A stretch of DNA of 64,000 bases from Acanthacorydalis orientalis (GCA_034766995.1 CM068319.1:19135922-19199921), one strand, 5' to 3'; positions 1-13,675 are shown, counted from the first letter of the stretch. Program-made: numbers and translations. Notes: a model not told the origin generated them from the letters alone.

Positions 1-88
1 TCAAGTGTTTTTGTTGTGACTTCATGGTAGCTCTCTGTGTTTGGACGATTAAACAGCGATCTCTTCTTAGTCAAACGACTACAGTAGG
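1..88 (+). other. possible 3' end of an exon cut by the window edge
   Basis: The first 88 bases are clearly richer in G+C than what follows and end in AGG|GTAAGA, a near-consensus donor at 89-94. One frame, starting at base 3, stays open through to the donor (28 codons plus two bases, so phase 2); it contains the stretch MVALCVWTIKQRSLL. I recognise no family in it. It could be the tail of a coding exon of a plus-strand gene lying mostly to the left, a UTR exon, or chance. A stretch this short proves little. Confidence 0.27.
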
Positions 89-94
89 GTAAGA

Positions 95-641
95 TTAGAA
101 CGAAAATGCAATATATGAGTGAATGGGTTTAGTGGTTTCACAGCACAAGTATAAATGCATGTATTTCAAAAAAAGTAAATATATAGAAATTTAAATAAAT
201 TTCAACTTATTTAAAGTTACATATCAACTTCTTAAATTATTTTAATGAAAATAAAGCTATTTTAATTATATTTTTTTCTACTGCCAAGAATACAAATTTT
301 GAAAGAATAAATATCTCAAAGTTTCAATTATAGTTAAAGTTTACATTGTTTATAATTTTTATAATTTGTCACTAATATTTATTTTATAAAAGTTTATTTA
401 AATACATTCTATCTTAATTGCTAATTTAAGAATTAAGTATGAATTTAGATGAAACATTTGGTCTATAAATATACTTCTCTACTTTTATTTGTTTTGCGAC
501 TTTGTCTTTCAGTAATAATAATTACTGTAAATGACTCCATTTAAAAATCTCTAAAACATATTTAAAATGGAATGCTGTTATATTTTAAAATGATGTATAT
601 GTTTTGAAATAATTTTATTTGAAGTATATATACATACATAC

Positions 642-712
<71 letters not shown>

Positions 713-1998
713 GTGTAAAGAGAAAATCTATTCATAAATACATACTTACAAAGAAATGTGTACAATATCAGAAAACATTTCTGTTTTATAAACACTTTTT
801 CATAGATTATATTTTTGGCAATGATTCCGTACATACAGTTTATATTTTTTGTATTTTTTTTAAATGGAAGAAACAAACGGATTATTAAAAGGGCATATTT
901 TATATGTGAAATAATTTCAAACATGAAATTATACTTTTGTACAAACAAATACGTTTAAAAATATTACATGTATATTAGAGGCTGATGTATAGATTATAAG
1001 ATAATTATTATGAAAAATATGTTTTTATTAATATGATTTATAAAAAATAAAAAATGTAAGAGACATGTTCCAAAGCAGGTATACAAAATAAGTAATTAAA
1101 TTCGATATTATTTTAGTAAGAAATTATTAAAAATATGACCTTTTATGTTTCAACATCCAATTTCCTCTGTTCCATTCTATAACGAGATGTCATTTAATAT
1201 TAAAATATAAAAAAATATTCAAAATAAACGAAAATATCTTTACAGTCTTATTGTTTTCTATCGAAATTTGTGGCATTGTATTTCTTTTAAAAATCTTTAC
1301 TGGCTTCCTAACAAGAAAAAAAAAACAATACGTAAACGGTTCGTTGGAAAATGCTATTATAAAATCAACACATCTTTTTCACCTCTATATTTCATCATCT
1401 TAACATGCTCTGTTTGCTTTTGATACACTGTAAACTCATATATTGTTGGGGCGAAAAAAATAAAGGCAAGAACTAGTAGACGTACACATCTTTACTAGTT
1501 GTATCTCAATCGAAGTATAACTTTGTTTCGTACTACTTCATCCTCAGTTATTTGGATGGTACATTATGTATAGGCAAGTGGTTGGTTGTGGATGTTACAA
1601 AAAAAGTGGACGGAGATTCCGCAGACGTAACTCTTATATGATCGATTTCTATTCTTACATTGCTACTCGTTAGTAGCTGAAATGAGTTGAAGTATTTCTA
1701 TTAACACTCAGGTCCCGTCACATCAACTTTAGTGAGTGGAAATTGGGAAAACTGTTAAAATCAAGCACTCGAAGAAAAGTTTGTGCTTGCCATATGTATA
1801 ACTTTATATTTGAGATATTAATAGACACGCTTTGCAGTGGTTCTTCTCATATTCATCGGAATACATTTAAATAATTTATTTTAGCATGTTTCAACGACTG
1901 AAATCCCTCGAAATATTCTATATATGTATGTGTATGTTAGGATGTTGTAGTTATTTTAATGAACACTATCTGCTTTATGTACATCCATATATACATAA

Positions 1999-2038
<40 letters not shown>

Positions 2039-3859
2039 AATCAGGAATAAATGTGTACGAATGTATAATTTTCTAATTCAAATAAATTGTTTAATTTCTG
2101 AATAATTAGTTTTACTCGTTAGAGGCAAGTGTTTATCTATTTTAATTATGTTGGATTATACAGAATAAAATTGTATGGTATAAACTTTTACTCTTGTGTA
2201 TGCTATAAATAAATAAAGATAATAAGTAAAGCTTTTAAATAAATTAAGAATAAAGTGGTTTTTAAATAAATTCATGGTAATTGATAAAAATTGATGCATA
2301 TATATTTTTACAAATGTACTTGAATGAGTTAACTATTTTTTGTTGGCATATACATAATAATTTTGTCAATTAGCTACTTTTTTTCTTACGGAAATTAACC
2401 TATTATAATTTATTAAAATATATAAAAAATATATTTAATTAATATTTTTATCATAAAAGTTCAATAATACTTTGCAATCTAGGAAGAAATTAAATATATC
2501 TGTTTTATAATATTCTAAAATATATATTAACGTACACTTATTTCAGACACATTCAAATAAAAAAAACAATTATAGAACAATCATTAAAATAATTATTCAT
2601 TACTTCAAACGTAATTATATTTCAGATTAAAAATGTTTCTTGTAAATTCGTATTCTAGGATAAAATTATTTTGAAGGGGTTCCAAATAACAGTTTCCATT
2701 AACTGTGCTATTAAAGTAGATTGGTCCGACAGTTTCAAGATAGGATACCGTACTGAACATTTTCGAGAATGTAAAGGTGTCTCCGGTATTTTAAGATTTT
2801 CCATATGCATATAATCTATATTTTAGCGTACATGTTTAATATGGAGAATGTAAATTTAAGTAGAGTACTTGTTTTGAATGAAAGGTAATTAATTATCATT
2901 GAAATGATTTTGAATATGAAAATATATATTATCAAACAGTATTATTTCTGATAAATGAACTGTTGAGAAAAACTATTTTTTTACTCTGTTATTATTAATA
3001 TCAATTTACTAAAAATGAAGTGTTTTAGATAAAAAATATTAATAAAGACGATTTTATTTAAAATGAGCAAATAAAATACATTTCAAATTGTACTATAAAA
3101 TAAAAGTATATTAAAAAATATTAGTTTTGTAAAATTTAATGTATTGTACATAATAAGTGAGCAATTCAAACTTTAAGTATATTAATAACTAAGTTATGTA
3201 AATCTATTAAATAATTTTATATTATGGTTTTTAGTTCTGTTATTTTTTTGATTTAATAATTGAGTACGAATTCCTTTTGTGACCGTAATCTCATTAACTG
3301 TACAGGCGATTACTTTCTAGAGTTATGTAGCAATAAAACATTTCTATGTTTTTTTCGATTCTCGAATTTTAGCAGTTGTAAAATATTCAGACATAAATGT
3401 TAAATAGTTTGGATTATTATGTCCCTTATAGTCAGAAATATTTTTAAATAAGAATGCGACATGAATGTTTCTTAAGGAAACGTAGTATTAAATTTGAGTA
3501 TTAAATTTGAAATTGATTTCGCAGACTTGTGATAATTTTTTAAGTACTGTACTTTTTTGGGACATATTTTATCATACATTTTGAAATAGCGACTATTTAT
3601 CATTGAGGTCAATATTTCTTGTATATGAAATTCGATTACAAAAGAACCGCAACAACAATAAATAACACAAAACACGTAAAAATATGTACATCGATCACAC
3701 TTCAGGTGCTATCAAAGTATAACGTTACATTTATCTGCACATGATCAAAACGTGTAACAAGCAGACGCGTTCAACGAAAAAAAGTATATTTGTAACGATA
3801 CGATTAACGAACGAACACCGTCACATCCACAAAACCATGAATTCAAACACTATACATAA
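95..3859. other. AT-rich non-coding sequence
   Basis: No gene is supported here. The open frames at 562-948 are translations of the (TA)n/(TACA)n array at 625-712. A second short (TA)n tract is at 2004-2032. A GCAG|GTATAC donor-like site near 1078 has no convincing exon before it. The stretch 1440-1740 is somewhat richer in G+C but holds no long frame. The small minus-strand frame at 3472-3675 has no recognisable motif and AT-biased codons. Confidence 0.7.
625..712. repeat. (TA)n microsatellite with TACA interruptions
   Basis: Alternating TA for most of 88 bases, with TACA units at its left end. It creates overlapping repeat-only frames on both strands. Confidence 0.95.
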
Positions 3860-3886
3860 TCGTATTCCTGCGCATCCAGCATCCCG

Positions 3887-3905
3887 TTCCTGCTGAACGC
3901 AGGAA
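3887..3905. other. perfect 7-bp hairpin TTCCTGC / GCAGGAA
   Basis: TTCCTGC (3887-3893), loop TGAAC, then GCAGGAA (3899-3905). The same arms recur at 4314-4331 with a different loop. It could be an inverted transcription-factor site or an RNA stem. Confidence 0.8.
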
Positions 3906-4020
3906 GGAAAAGCAGACAAGCAGGCAAGCAGACCGGCTGCCAAGCAAGCGGGCGAATGAGCGAGTAAGCAAGCGACAAGGGTGTTGGTTCACTCACGCTT
4001 GTGTTGCATGTGTGGCGCTC

Positions 4021-4046
4021 TCACGAAATCGACGGCGATTTCGTGA
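4021..4046. other. perfect 11-bp hairpin with ACGG tetraloop
   Basis: TCACGAAATCG (4021-4031), loop ACGG, then its exact reverse complement (4036-4046). It lies next to the TCAGTG initiator-like motifs. If transcription starts upstream, this stem is in the 5' leader; if transcription starts at 4050, it is in promoter DNA. Confidence 0.9.
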
Positions 4047-4049
4047 AGT

Positions 4050-4715
4050 CAGTGTCAGTGAGCAGGCAGCGCTCGTCGCAGCCGAACACCGAACTAAAAC
4101 AGTTCCTGCCACATCTGCGTATGAAACGTGCGTGTGTGCGTCGGCGGTATGTGTTCGTGTCTCTGTCGGATGCATACCACACTCATATGCTTTAACGCGC
4201 GTTCGGCAAAGACGGACAGTACGTATATACATATACATATAGGTATTGTTCTCGGTGGTGTTCAAGGCGAAACTGCGATCATTTCTTTAGCTCGTTTCGT
4301 TGTCCGAGAGTTGTTCCTGCCGCAGCAGGAATTGCGTCACTCGTGCCGGTCTTGTTTCGACTGATCGGCATCTGCTCCTGCATACTGTTATACGGATATT
4401 CTTGTTGTGAGGATACATTGTGTACTGTTTTGTCGATCGAGACACGTGTTTAGTGTTACGAATATATATATGTATATATATTTTTTTTCTTTTGCTTCTC
4501 TTACACTTCAGCTGTGCGTTCTTCGCGTTTGGATTTGTGATTGATGGATTTAGTGGTTTGAAAGTTGTGTGTGTCCTTTGATTGATTTGTGATATTTATA
4601 GATACCGGTGATATTGGTTTCCTTCGTTGGTGATTGTTGCGATTTATTAATAATTTATTCGACTTGTTTCTGAATTGTTTGTGAGTGTGTAAAAGTTTTG
4701 ATGTTTACTATTCAG
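4050..4715 (+). other. candidate non-coding first exon (5' UTR)
   Basis: The CpG-rich block continues to about 4450 and grades into T/G-rich leader-like sequence ending in TTCAG|GTAAAT, a good donor at 4716. The overlapping frames here are all short, differ between strands, and show no conserved motif. A final ATG at 4701 would encode only MFTIQ before the donor. If it is joined to a possible acceptor at 37625, that frame meets a stop after two more codons, which would make it a small upstream ORF. I infer a 5' UTR exon, possibly of the gene whose coding exon begins at 37645. An unrelated promoter or a non-coding RNA is also possible. Confidence 0.4.
4314..4331. other. second TTCCTGC / GCAGGAA hairpin
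   Basis: TTCCTGC (4314-4320), loop CGCA, GCAGGAA (4325-4331). It has the same arms as 3887-3905, about 430 bp away. Confidence 0.8.
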
Positions 4716-4917
4716 GTAAATCAGTTAAAGTGATTAGTAATTTTCAGGTTACAGATTTTAACTGAAAATAAAAGTTTTGTTAATTAAAAGCTCTAAAAAT
4801 ATTTAAACTGAAAATCTTAATAAAAGTTAGTTTGTGTTAATGTAAATAAAAATTTAATAGCTGTAAGAAACGGAAATTCATGAATTAAATTGATTTATTT
4901 AAAAGTCCACACTTAAG

Positions 4918-4976
<59 letters not shown>

Positions 4977-5322
4977 AGTAAATTAAATACTAATAAATAC
5001 TATTCAATAAAATCTCCTTTAAAATATTGTAAGTTAATAATTTTTTCGATTATTATAAAATACGTTTAGCGAGTTAAAAAACATTTGTAGACAAAATATG
5101 ACACAGGAGTGTCTTAAAGTTTTCAGGAAAATTAAAGAATTTTTTTTTTATAATTTTTCTTCTATTATCTGTCAGTTGGTTTTTAAAAAAATTCTCAATA
5201 AATTAGCAAGAAAAATATTATTATAATTATTTTAAGATTAAATACAATAAAATTATTTCGAGTTAATGAAATATTAGTATTTTCTATTCAAATAAAATGT
5301 ATAAGAATTAAATGTTTTTTAC

Positions 5323-5361
<39 letters not shown>

Positions 5362-5364
5362 ATG

Positions 5365-5401
<37 letters not shown>

Positions 5402-5506
5402 ATTAATTTGATTATTCCAAATGGAATTAATGTAGGTTTTAGTTAGATTGTTTTTTTAACAAATAAAAACTATATTTTCTCGAGTGGATTTTAATGATTT
5501 GTCATT

Positions 5507-5556
<50 letters not shown>

Positions 5557-5890
5557 ATATGAGCATAATTGTTTAAAGTAAATGATATTTTTTATAAAAA
5601 TAACATTATTTGAATTTCATAACTACTATGTATTTATTTCAACGTTGTTTTCACTTTTTTAATACAAAAGATTTTTATTTCAACTGAACGGCTTTTCAGA
5701 GATACTTTTAATCCATTTGAAATATACGAAAGGCGTATTTGGACATTTGACGCAGTATTAGAAAGGCAACATGTTGTATTTTTGATATAGATAAAAGGAA
5801 TTGTATAGAGTTTGTGGCATTTATGTCGTGTGATGTGTGTGTCAATTATATTCAGAAGGGTTTTTTGTCAAGTAGTTTGACATACATACT

Positions 5891-5941
<51 letters not shown>

Positions 5942-6039
5942 GGATTTATAAATTGAAACGTATAATGTTCTGAAATGATGTCAATGTTTACTTCTTCTAG
6001 ATTTTAAAATATTTCTCTTAGAGTTTAAAATATTATATG

Positions 6040-6087
<48 letters not shown>

Positions 6088-6113
6088 TGTGTGTGTATGC
6101 GTGTGTGTGTGTA
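5891..6113. repeat. pair of (TA)n arrays, the second ending in (TG)n
   Basis: TA arrays at 5891-5938 and 6042-6085. The second runs into GTGTGTATGCGTGTGTGTGT. Confidence 0.9.
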
Positions 6114-7094
6114 TAATTTCGAACAAGTTCAGTAAACTAGGAATGTATTAATTTTGGCGTTAAGTATTTTTATTAAAAATAAATTTCTAACATTTTAATC
6201 GAAACTGTTATATATATATAGTTCAAATTGATTGATTATATAACAGAGGTTTACAACACATTTTTTTTAGTGTATTTTAGAGTAAATTTGTTATTTATGA
6301 GATAAAGTTTCTGGATATGTAAGAGTTGTGTGTTCTTGTATACAAGTAATTATTCGCAGTAAAATGTAAAAAAAATGCAAAGAATTATTTTTGGTTGAAC
6401 CATTAGTTTTAATAATAATAAGAAATTCATTAGAATGTTTAAAGTATTTGTTATTTATAGTTTTAATACTTATATTATTTTTTAATATGGCGATTAGTGA
6501 AAAGTATACAATATGAAAATTTAATAAATAATTATTAAAAAAAATAACGAAAGAAATTGAGTAATAGGCGTTTAATATGAAAGTCTAACTAATACAAAAA
6601 AAACAGCTTAATAGATAAATTTAAAAAAATGATTCATTTTCATTCAATAAAAATGGATATATTTGATTTTAAATGAATAGTAATTAAATATGTAAGTTTA
6701 TTAAATATATAACTAGTGCTTCCTCAATTTTTAATGTATCTCTAATGACACTTTTTGTAAATAGGTATTAAAATATGTTGATATATAGTACACGTATATT
6801 TATTTTTTGATTTTTGGAATTGTTTTGAAAGTTATTTTCAAAAGTTATTTTAAGAAGTTATTTTGTTCTTTTTGGAAATATTTACCAATGAAACATGAAA
6901 ATAATGAAATGAAATTCTTAAAAAAAAAACTGAAATTAAATTTAAAAAATATTGCTTTAAATTAGGTTATAAAATTGAAATATTTATCGTAATTAAAATT
7001 CAGATTCTGAGAAAAATTCGGTTTTAAATATGTTTTAACACTATTACTTTCCTAAATAAAATAAACAATAATTTATTTTCTCTTCGTTCTGACC

Positions 7095-7096
<2 letters not shown>

Positions 7097-7161
<65 letters not shown>

Positions 7162-7166
7162 CACAC
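7097..7166. repeat. (TA)n microsatellite, about 70 bp
   Basis: Nearly uninterrupted AT dinucleotides, followed by GTATATATACACACAC. Confidence 0.95.
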
Positions 7167-7752
7167 TTAAGAGTAAACCTTAACTTCAAATTTTTCTGCT
7201 TGCATGAAAATGTTTATAAAGCAATTTCTTATTATTCGTATTTCTTAACTTATAATTGACAAGAAATATAATTTAATAGAAATAAGTTTAATAAAACAGA
7301 AATAAACTGAACGAACGTTACTTTAAATTAAAAACCTAATTTAAATATTTATCGTTGGTACAGTTTCTCTTAAACGTACGCTCGTTTATTATTCGATATT
7401 ATCATTGTTTTATTTTTTGTTATATACAAACATGAAAGTATATATATATATACATATGTATATAAATAAAAGTATTAAATATAATGAAAGCGTAGTGAAA
7501 CCATGTGATTAACTTGTTTAGTTCGTAAGTAATGTTTTATGGGGTTGAATTTGTACTTTTGCATATATTAAAAAGCTGTGTATGAAAAAACATTGTTATT
7601 AAAAAATTTGGTCTCTTTGGTGTTATAAAATATTTTATAGAATAACAGTTTTTTTCTTTAAATTTTTAATAAAGACATAATACCATTCAATTGACATTAG
7701 TGTTTGCATCTATGAAAAATATAATTATATAAATTGGATTAAAATTAGTTGT

Positions 7753-7780
7753 AAGTGTTTAATAATACTATTAAACACTT
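7753..7780. other. perfect 12-bp hairpin
   Basis: AAGTGTTTAATA (7753-7764), loop ATAC, then the exact reverse complement (7769-7780). It is AT-rich, so only weakly unusual. Confidence 0.85.
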
Positions 7781-7886
7781 AGGATAATAACAGTATTTCT
7801 ATATACGGTGGTAAATGTTAAGTATCAAATTAGCTTATACATTTGTCACAAACCTTATAGAGCATTGAAGGAAAAAAGACAACATC

Positions 7887-8183
7887 CTACCTGAAGAAGA
7901 TAGTTTTTAAATTAGGAAATGATTATAAATATCAAGATTAGAATGTTATAAAATTATTTGATATCACTAAAAAAATATTTTTTTATAATTTAGTATCAAC
8001 ACATATATTTGTGTACTCCAATCATCCAATCATCGAATGATTCATATAAATTGTTTATAAATAATGAATCTTGAATTCGATATCAGTTAATAATTATAAA
8101 TATTTCATATACATTTTTAAATGATTATTTCTGAATGAAATATTAAATATATTTTTTATAGTTTCTTATCCTTCTTCAGGTAG
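7887..8183. repeat. possible MITE-like unit with 13-bp inverted ends
   Basis: CTACCTGAAGAAG (7887-7899) and its exact reverse complement (8171-8183) bracket 297 bp. No target-site duplication is visible and the interior is anonymous AT-rich DNA, so this may be chance. Confidence 0.25.
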
Positions 8184-8343
8184 TGAACATGTGCACTAGA
8201 GGTTTTGATTTAAAAAAATGAATAAAAATTCCTATCATGCTTCTGTGTATACATTAGTATTTCGGCTACCTGGTATTTTAAGAATAACTGTATTATCGGT
8301 TTACGTGAATTTGTGAAAGGAAACTCCGATACTTTTCTTAAAG

Positions 8344-8386
<43 letters not shown>

Positions 8387-10769
8387 TACATGAAAAAAAT
8401 ATGTATTAATATAAAGTTAACTATTTAGAAAAAAAATATTTACTTTAATTTAAAATGTTATGAATAAAGCTTATTAAAAAATTCTATACAGTTTTTTATT
8501 AAAAATATTTTAAAAATATATATTTAGAGTTAAAATTATAATAAATACATGGGCAGTAATTCCGTATTTTTCAAACTGTAATTAATGCCCTTCTAAAGTG
8601 CTTGAAGGAGACTCTAAAGGAGTGTCACAATCGAATTTGATAGAACTTTAAAGAATCTATTAAAATAATTATTGTTTATAACAAAAAAAGTAAGAAAACT
8701 GAATCAAAAAGTTAACATGGAATCAGAAATAAGAGTATTTCGACTCTAAAATCTAATTTCGAAAAATTTAAAGTATTTTACAAGCTCATCCTACAAACTA
8801 AAATTAAATAATGTTATTACAAACTTTAATTTTTTATCTGATACCAATAAAATATTAGTTATAAAATTTTATTGAAATATTTGCTCTGCAATTTTTATAT
8901 AGTTAATTTTATTCATGAAGAAACGGATGGTCGTCAAATTTTATTAAGCATTTTAGAGGGTTGTGATATAAAAAATACAATATATAAAAAATCAATATGT
9001 TGATTGATGGCGAAGATTTCCTGTAATATATGTTTAATATTTAATAATATATTAAACTTTATTTAAAACACTTATTTAAGAAATAGATTTTTTTAAATAT
9101 AAATTCGTGCATTTAAAATAATGATCAAATATAAAAAAATTAGAAAACTACAATTTAAAACAATATTTTTAAAAGTTCTGCTTTAAACAAAATTTACTTA
9201 CAATATATATTCAATTAAATTCATGATATAAAATAAATATTTAATATATAATAATTTCTGAAATAGTTTTTATATTCTTATAGTTGAATTCTAACTATTG
9301 TGATTATTACTAATATTTTTATACAAATGAGAAAACAATGCATGTTAAGAAAAATTATATATATATTTTGCTCTGTTTAGGTATTAGTACAAATATAAAG
9401 ATATAATAAAAATATTTTTTTTTTTACAAAGTATTTTACATTTTCACATAGAAATATAATTTAGGAACTAATAAGGAACCAAAAAATATGAATTTAATGT
9501 CAGTTTTTCTTTCAAAAATAATAACTAAAGACTTGTTTTTAATTTTTTAATAAATTATAAGCTTTTTATTGATTCTTTCTAAAAGTAAATCTATTATTTT
9601 ACAAACATTATATCAACTTTTTTACCGAAAACTGGAAAATTCATCAATGAAAGTCAATATTTTTCAATTTAAAAACTTACTTTTTTATTTTTCATTGATT
9701 GTATTGAAGTTAGCCTACACTTGTTATTAATTTTTTTTAATGTAATAAAATGTATTAATATACTTTAGGTGATTAGTCTTCAAAATAATGAAAAAGATTG
9801 GAACATTTTTAAAAACGACGAAAATTGCACAATACCGCTTATGGAAAATGAAGACATTTTAAACAGTGATACTTCAATAAAACTTTAATAAAAATTCACA
9901 CGTTAGTAAAATATATAGACATATAATGTTAGATCCTCTTTAAAAAGTGATAATTGAAATTGATTATTCCTTGATAAAAAAATCTACCACGTTAATATTA
10001 CATAAAACGTTTTATCAACAGTGCGCTAATTTTGTTGAAAAAAAGTTCAATTAAAATGCGTTTTTATTATTTTTTTAAAGAATATTACAAAAAAAGGTAA
10101 ATTTTATCCGACGATTAGTACGTCGTAATGATAATTAATAGGGTCAACGGATCATATCCACTTCGAAGTATGTCATTATTTACAAAAAAATCTGAAACTT
10201 TTTTCTGTTATGAAACCGTTCTGTAATATCTATAAAAAAAACGTATAACGAATGATTTATAATATTTGTTTTTCAAGTTTGTTGTGTTAGATTTGCATTT
10301 TATATTATACGAAATGAATGTTCTCAAATAACATCATATATTTAATTTTTTTTATACACTTTTACAAAGTTATGATTTGTAATAAATATGTACGAGTATT
10401 TTACGTCAAATCGAAAACCATTAATCATAAATTCAATAAATGTTTGCAATATAAAGTATTTTAGTATAATGGAAATTACAACTACTCTGAAACATATTCA
10501 AAAATTTATTAAGGTTTTGAATATCGTTTTTAATATAATAAAGTTTCGTTTTATACATAGACAGTATTTTTATATAATATATAATAAAAGGAGTGTTTTT
10601 TTATTATTTCTTGATAAAATATAAATTTATGATGCTTATTTCTTGTCAGTTATTAAAATTCACAGTTTTCTACATTAAAGTTCGACTTTTAATAATAATG
10701 CGTTTTTTTAGACATTAACTGAAACTAAAGCTTTTTATATTACTAAGATATTATTTATATAAAAAGAAC

Positions 10770-10802
<33 letters not shown>

Positions 10803-11397
10803 GAATCCTTTAATTTCCATTTATTATATTGTATAATAAATATAAAGAAATATTTTATTTCTTTGAATATTTTTTCTTTTATATGATTTGTTAGCATGTA
10901 GTGCTAAAAAATTCAGTATACACAAAAATATAGAATTTTACTATAAAATACATTAATGTTTTTTGGAATTAAAAAACATTCAAATAGATAATTCAAAAAA
11001 AAAATGTTACAATATACTTAAAATTCTAGTATGACTCTTTGTAGAAAACATTTAACACACTCGTGATATTTATGCACTGATGTGAAATGACATTTTTCTG
11101 TAGCACGAACCTCTGTTATAATTTAATACTGTTTTATAACCTGTGATAATTTAATCTCTCATTTTTGGTCTGGTTTAACATGTAACAGTGTATTAGAGAA
11201 GCTTTGAATTTTTTTAAATAACATGCACGTATGGGTGAATAATTAAATTTTGAATGTGAGTGAGAAAAGGTGGTATCTAGTGAATGCAAGGATTTTATAT
11301 TTTTAATTATAAAATATTTGTTTGTTTACATTTACTCTATTTGAATTTATTTCTTCCTCTTTATCTCTCATTCACATACACATACATTATGTTTGTT

Positions 11398-11398
<1 letters not shown>

Positions 11399-11484
<86 letters not shown>

Positions 11485-11662
11485 GTATAACCAATTTATT
11501 TTGATAATATAAATAACGATGATTCATGTTTAATGTTTATAAAGCTTTTGAATTTTTAGGAATTCATGAAATAAATTCATTATTGTTGCTTTATAAGTGT
11601 TACATTTTTTAACGTTCACATTTTGTATTTTTCATAAAAGCTCACACAAAAAGGCAAATGTA

Positions 11663-11729
<67 letters not shown>
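11399..11729. repeat. two long (TA)n arrays
   Basis: Arrays at 11399-11489 and 11666-11729, separated by about 175 bp of ordinary sequence. They account for the YIYI-only frames in this stretch. Confidence 0.95.
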
Positions 11730-11731
<2 letters not shown>

Positions 11732-12869
11732 GTTATTTACGTTATATACCTGTATTTTGTATTGTCACGTTTTCTATTTCCTCTGTACAGTTACACGAAG
11801 TTTTCCACGCTTGAGCAAACTACGAATTTGATGAAGTAATGGATAATATTCCCAAAGTACAATTTTTTCACGGAAGTAATAATCTTTTTGAAATATACGG
11901 TAATGGAATTTTAAAAACTGTTGTATATTTTTCGTTACGAAGCTATTTATTTGTTTATTTTTATTAAAAAGTACCGATTACACGTACAAATTAAAGCATA
12001 CATTTAAATGAAATTTATACCTTTACTGTAGGTGTTTGATTCATCGACAAGAAATACTATTTTTAACTAACATGTGTTAAATAGGAATGGTCGGAGTATA
12101 AAGAGTTTTATTCAATGTATACCTTTTTAATTGTAATTGTCTTTATGGTACTTCAATAAAAAATATAATTTCTAAAGGGAAACGTAATAAAAATACATTT
12201 AGTATTTTTAAAAATAATTAATATGCATTAATTAGTAATTTGGTAGTTGTATTTTTTGTAACTATTTAACGACAGATGTAAGAAATATTTTTGTAAGAAA
12301 CCTTTTTTTTAATATATTTCTTTTGGAATTTTATTTTTAATACAGTGTTTTTCAATAATTGAAGAAGCTTTAAAAAAGTAATAAATACACATGTCATTAA
12401 TGATGTAGCTTTAATATAGCTATACATTTTTATTATTTATTTATTTACTAAAAAATGGATATTAGAATCTCATTTCTTAAAGATTTTGCACTTCCTATTT
12501 CTTTTAAGAATGAATAATAAGAAAAAGATTTTATTATATCTACAACTAACAGTCGATATGTATTTTAGTACAATTTTAATTACTATTTTTTAATTTATTC
12601 TAGTTATGAAATAGTAATAAACAAAAACATGGGTTGTGACTTTTTTATTGGAAGAGTTAGGTATGTTTTATTTATGAATATTGCGTGGAAATTAATTTTC
12701 CTGAGTTGAATCTTTCAAAGAAAGAATGCATATTTTATACTTTTTATTTAGTGAATTTTAATGTAGGTATAAGTATTATTAATATTATTGATACTAATCA
12801 AGTGTGAGATATGTGTATTTTAACATACAATCATAACCAAATAACAGCCACTCATCTGTACATATTCAT

Positions 12870-12873
<4 letters not shown>

Positions 12874-12946
<73 letters not shown>

Positions 12947-12950
12947 TAGA
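12874..12950. repeat. (TACA)n(TA)n(TAGA)n compound microsatellite
   Basis: Begins as TACATACA, becomes a pure TA run, and ends GATAGA. Confidence 0.95.
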
Positions 12951-13468
12951 TTTAATTAATTTTAGTTCAATTTAAACTTCTATTATTAATTTTAAATGGT
13001 AACGTATGCTGAAAAGTATTATTTTTTAAAAGAGTTTCTATAATTAACTTTTCACTGTTTTTATTTATATAAACTTGAAAGAATAATATTTTCGGGTAAT
13101 TTTACATTTTAGTTTTGAAATTTATATTTTAGAATTGGATCAACTACGTTAACTACTATTATTAAATTTCCTTAAAACTGACAGCTGTTAAATCTGATAA
13201 ACTTGTGTCAGTTTACAGCAACTATAGTTCAAATTAAGCATTTGACACATCTGTAAGACACCTGAAACATACTAGCTATAAAACTGACTATGTGTTTTAT
13301 ATATATATATATATCACAATGACATTTTATTACGAGCTACGTTATGTAAATAATTAATTTTATTTTATTGTAACATTTCTGTGGAACTTGTACTTCATTG
13401 TCTTTACACAAATGTTGTAGGTACAAATAAATTTAAATAAATTTTATACATAATCATATATTTAACAA

Positions 13469-13514
<46 letters not shown>

Positions 13515-13644
13515 TATGAGTTTTTTATCTGTCGTCTAAATAAGGCTTTATTAATTAAGCTGTATGATTATATCGGTATTTGAGAGGTTATATGAATTTA
13601 AAAATGTAATTACAAAATGTTATTGAAGCCTTGATTGCTTTCAA

Positions 13645-13675
<31 letters not shown>

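Larger units (their letters stand above)
3860..4050 (+). promoter_or_regulatory. candidate promoter / CpG-rich block
   Basis: Base composition changes abruptly from AT-rich to about half G+C, with many CpGs and an AAGC/CAAGC-like four-base periodicity at 3910-3975. TTCCTGC occurs at 3865 and 3887, and again at 4103 and 4314. Two overlapping TCAGTG motifs at 4048-4060 match the arthropod initiator core TCAGT, so a start site near 4050 on the plus strand is plausible. No TATA box at the right spacing is evident. The direction is inferred from the initiators and the downstream donor at 4716. Confidence 0.4.

Noticed and set aside
3993..4364. Five overlapping open frames on both strands
   Set aside because: They conflict with each other, lack motifs, and are explained by the raised G+C of the CpG block, where stop codons are rarer. 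A non-coding first exon fits better.
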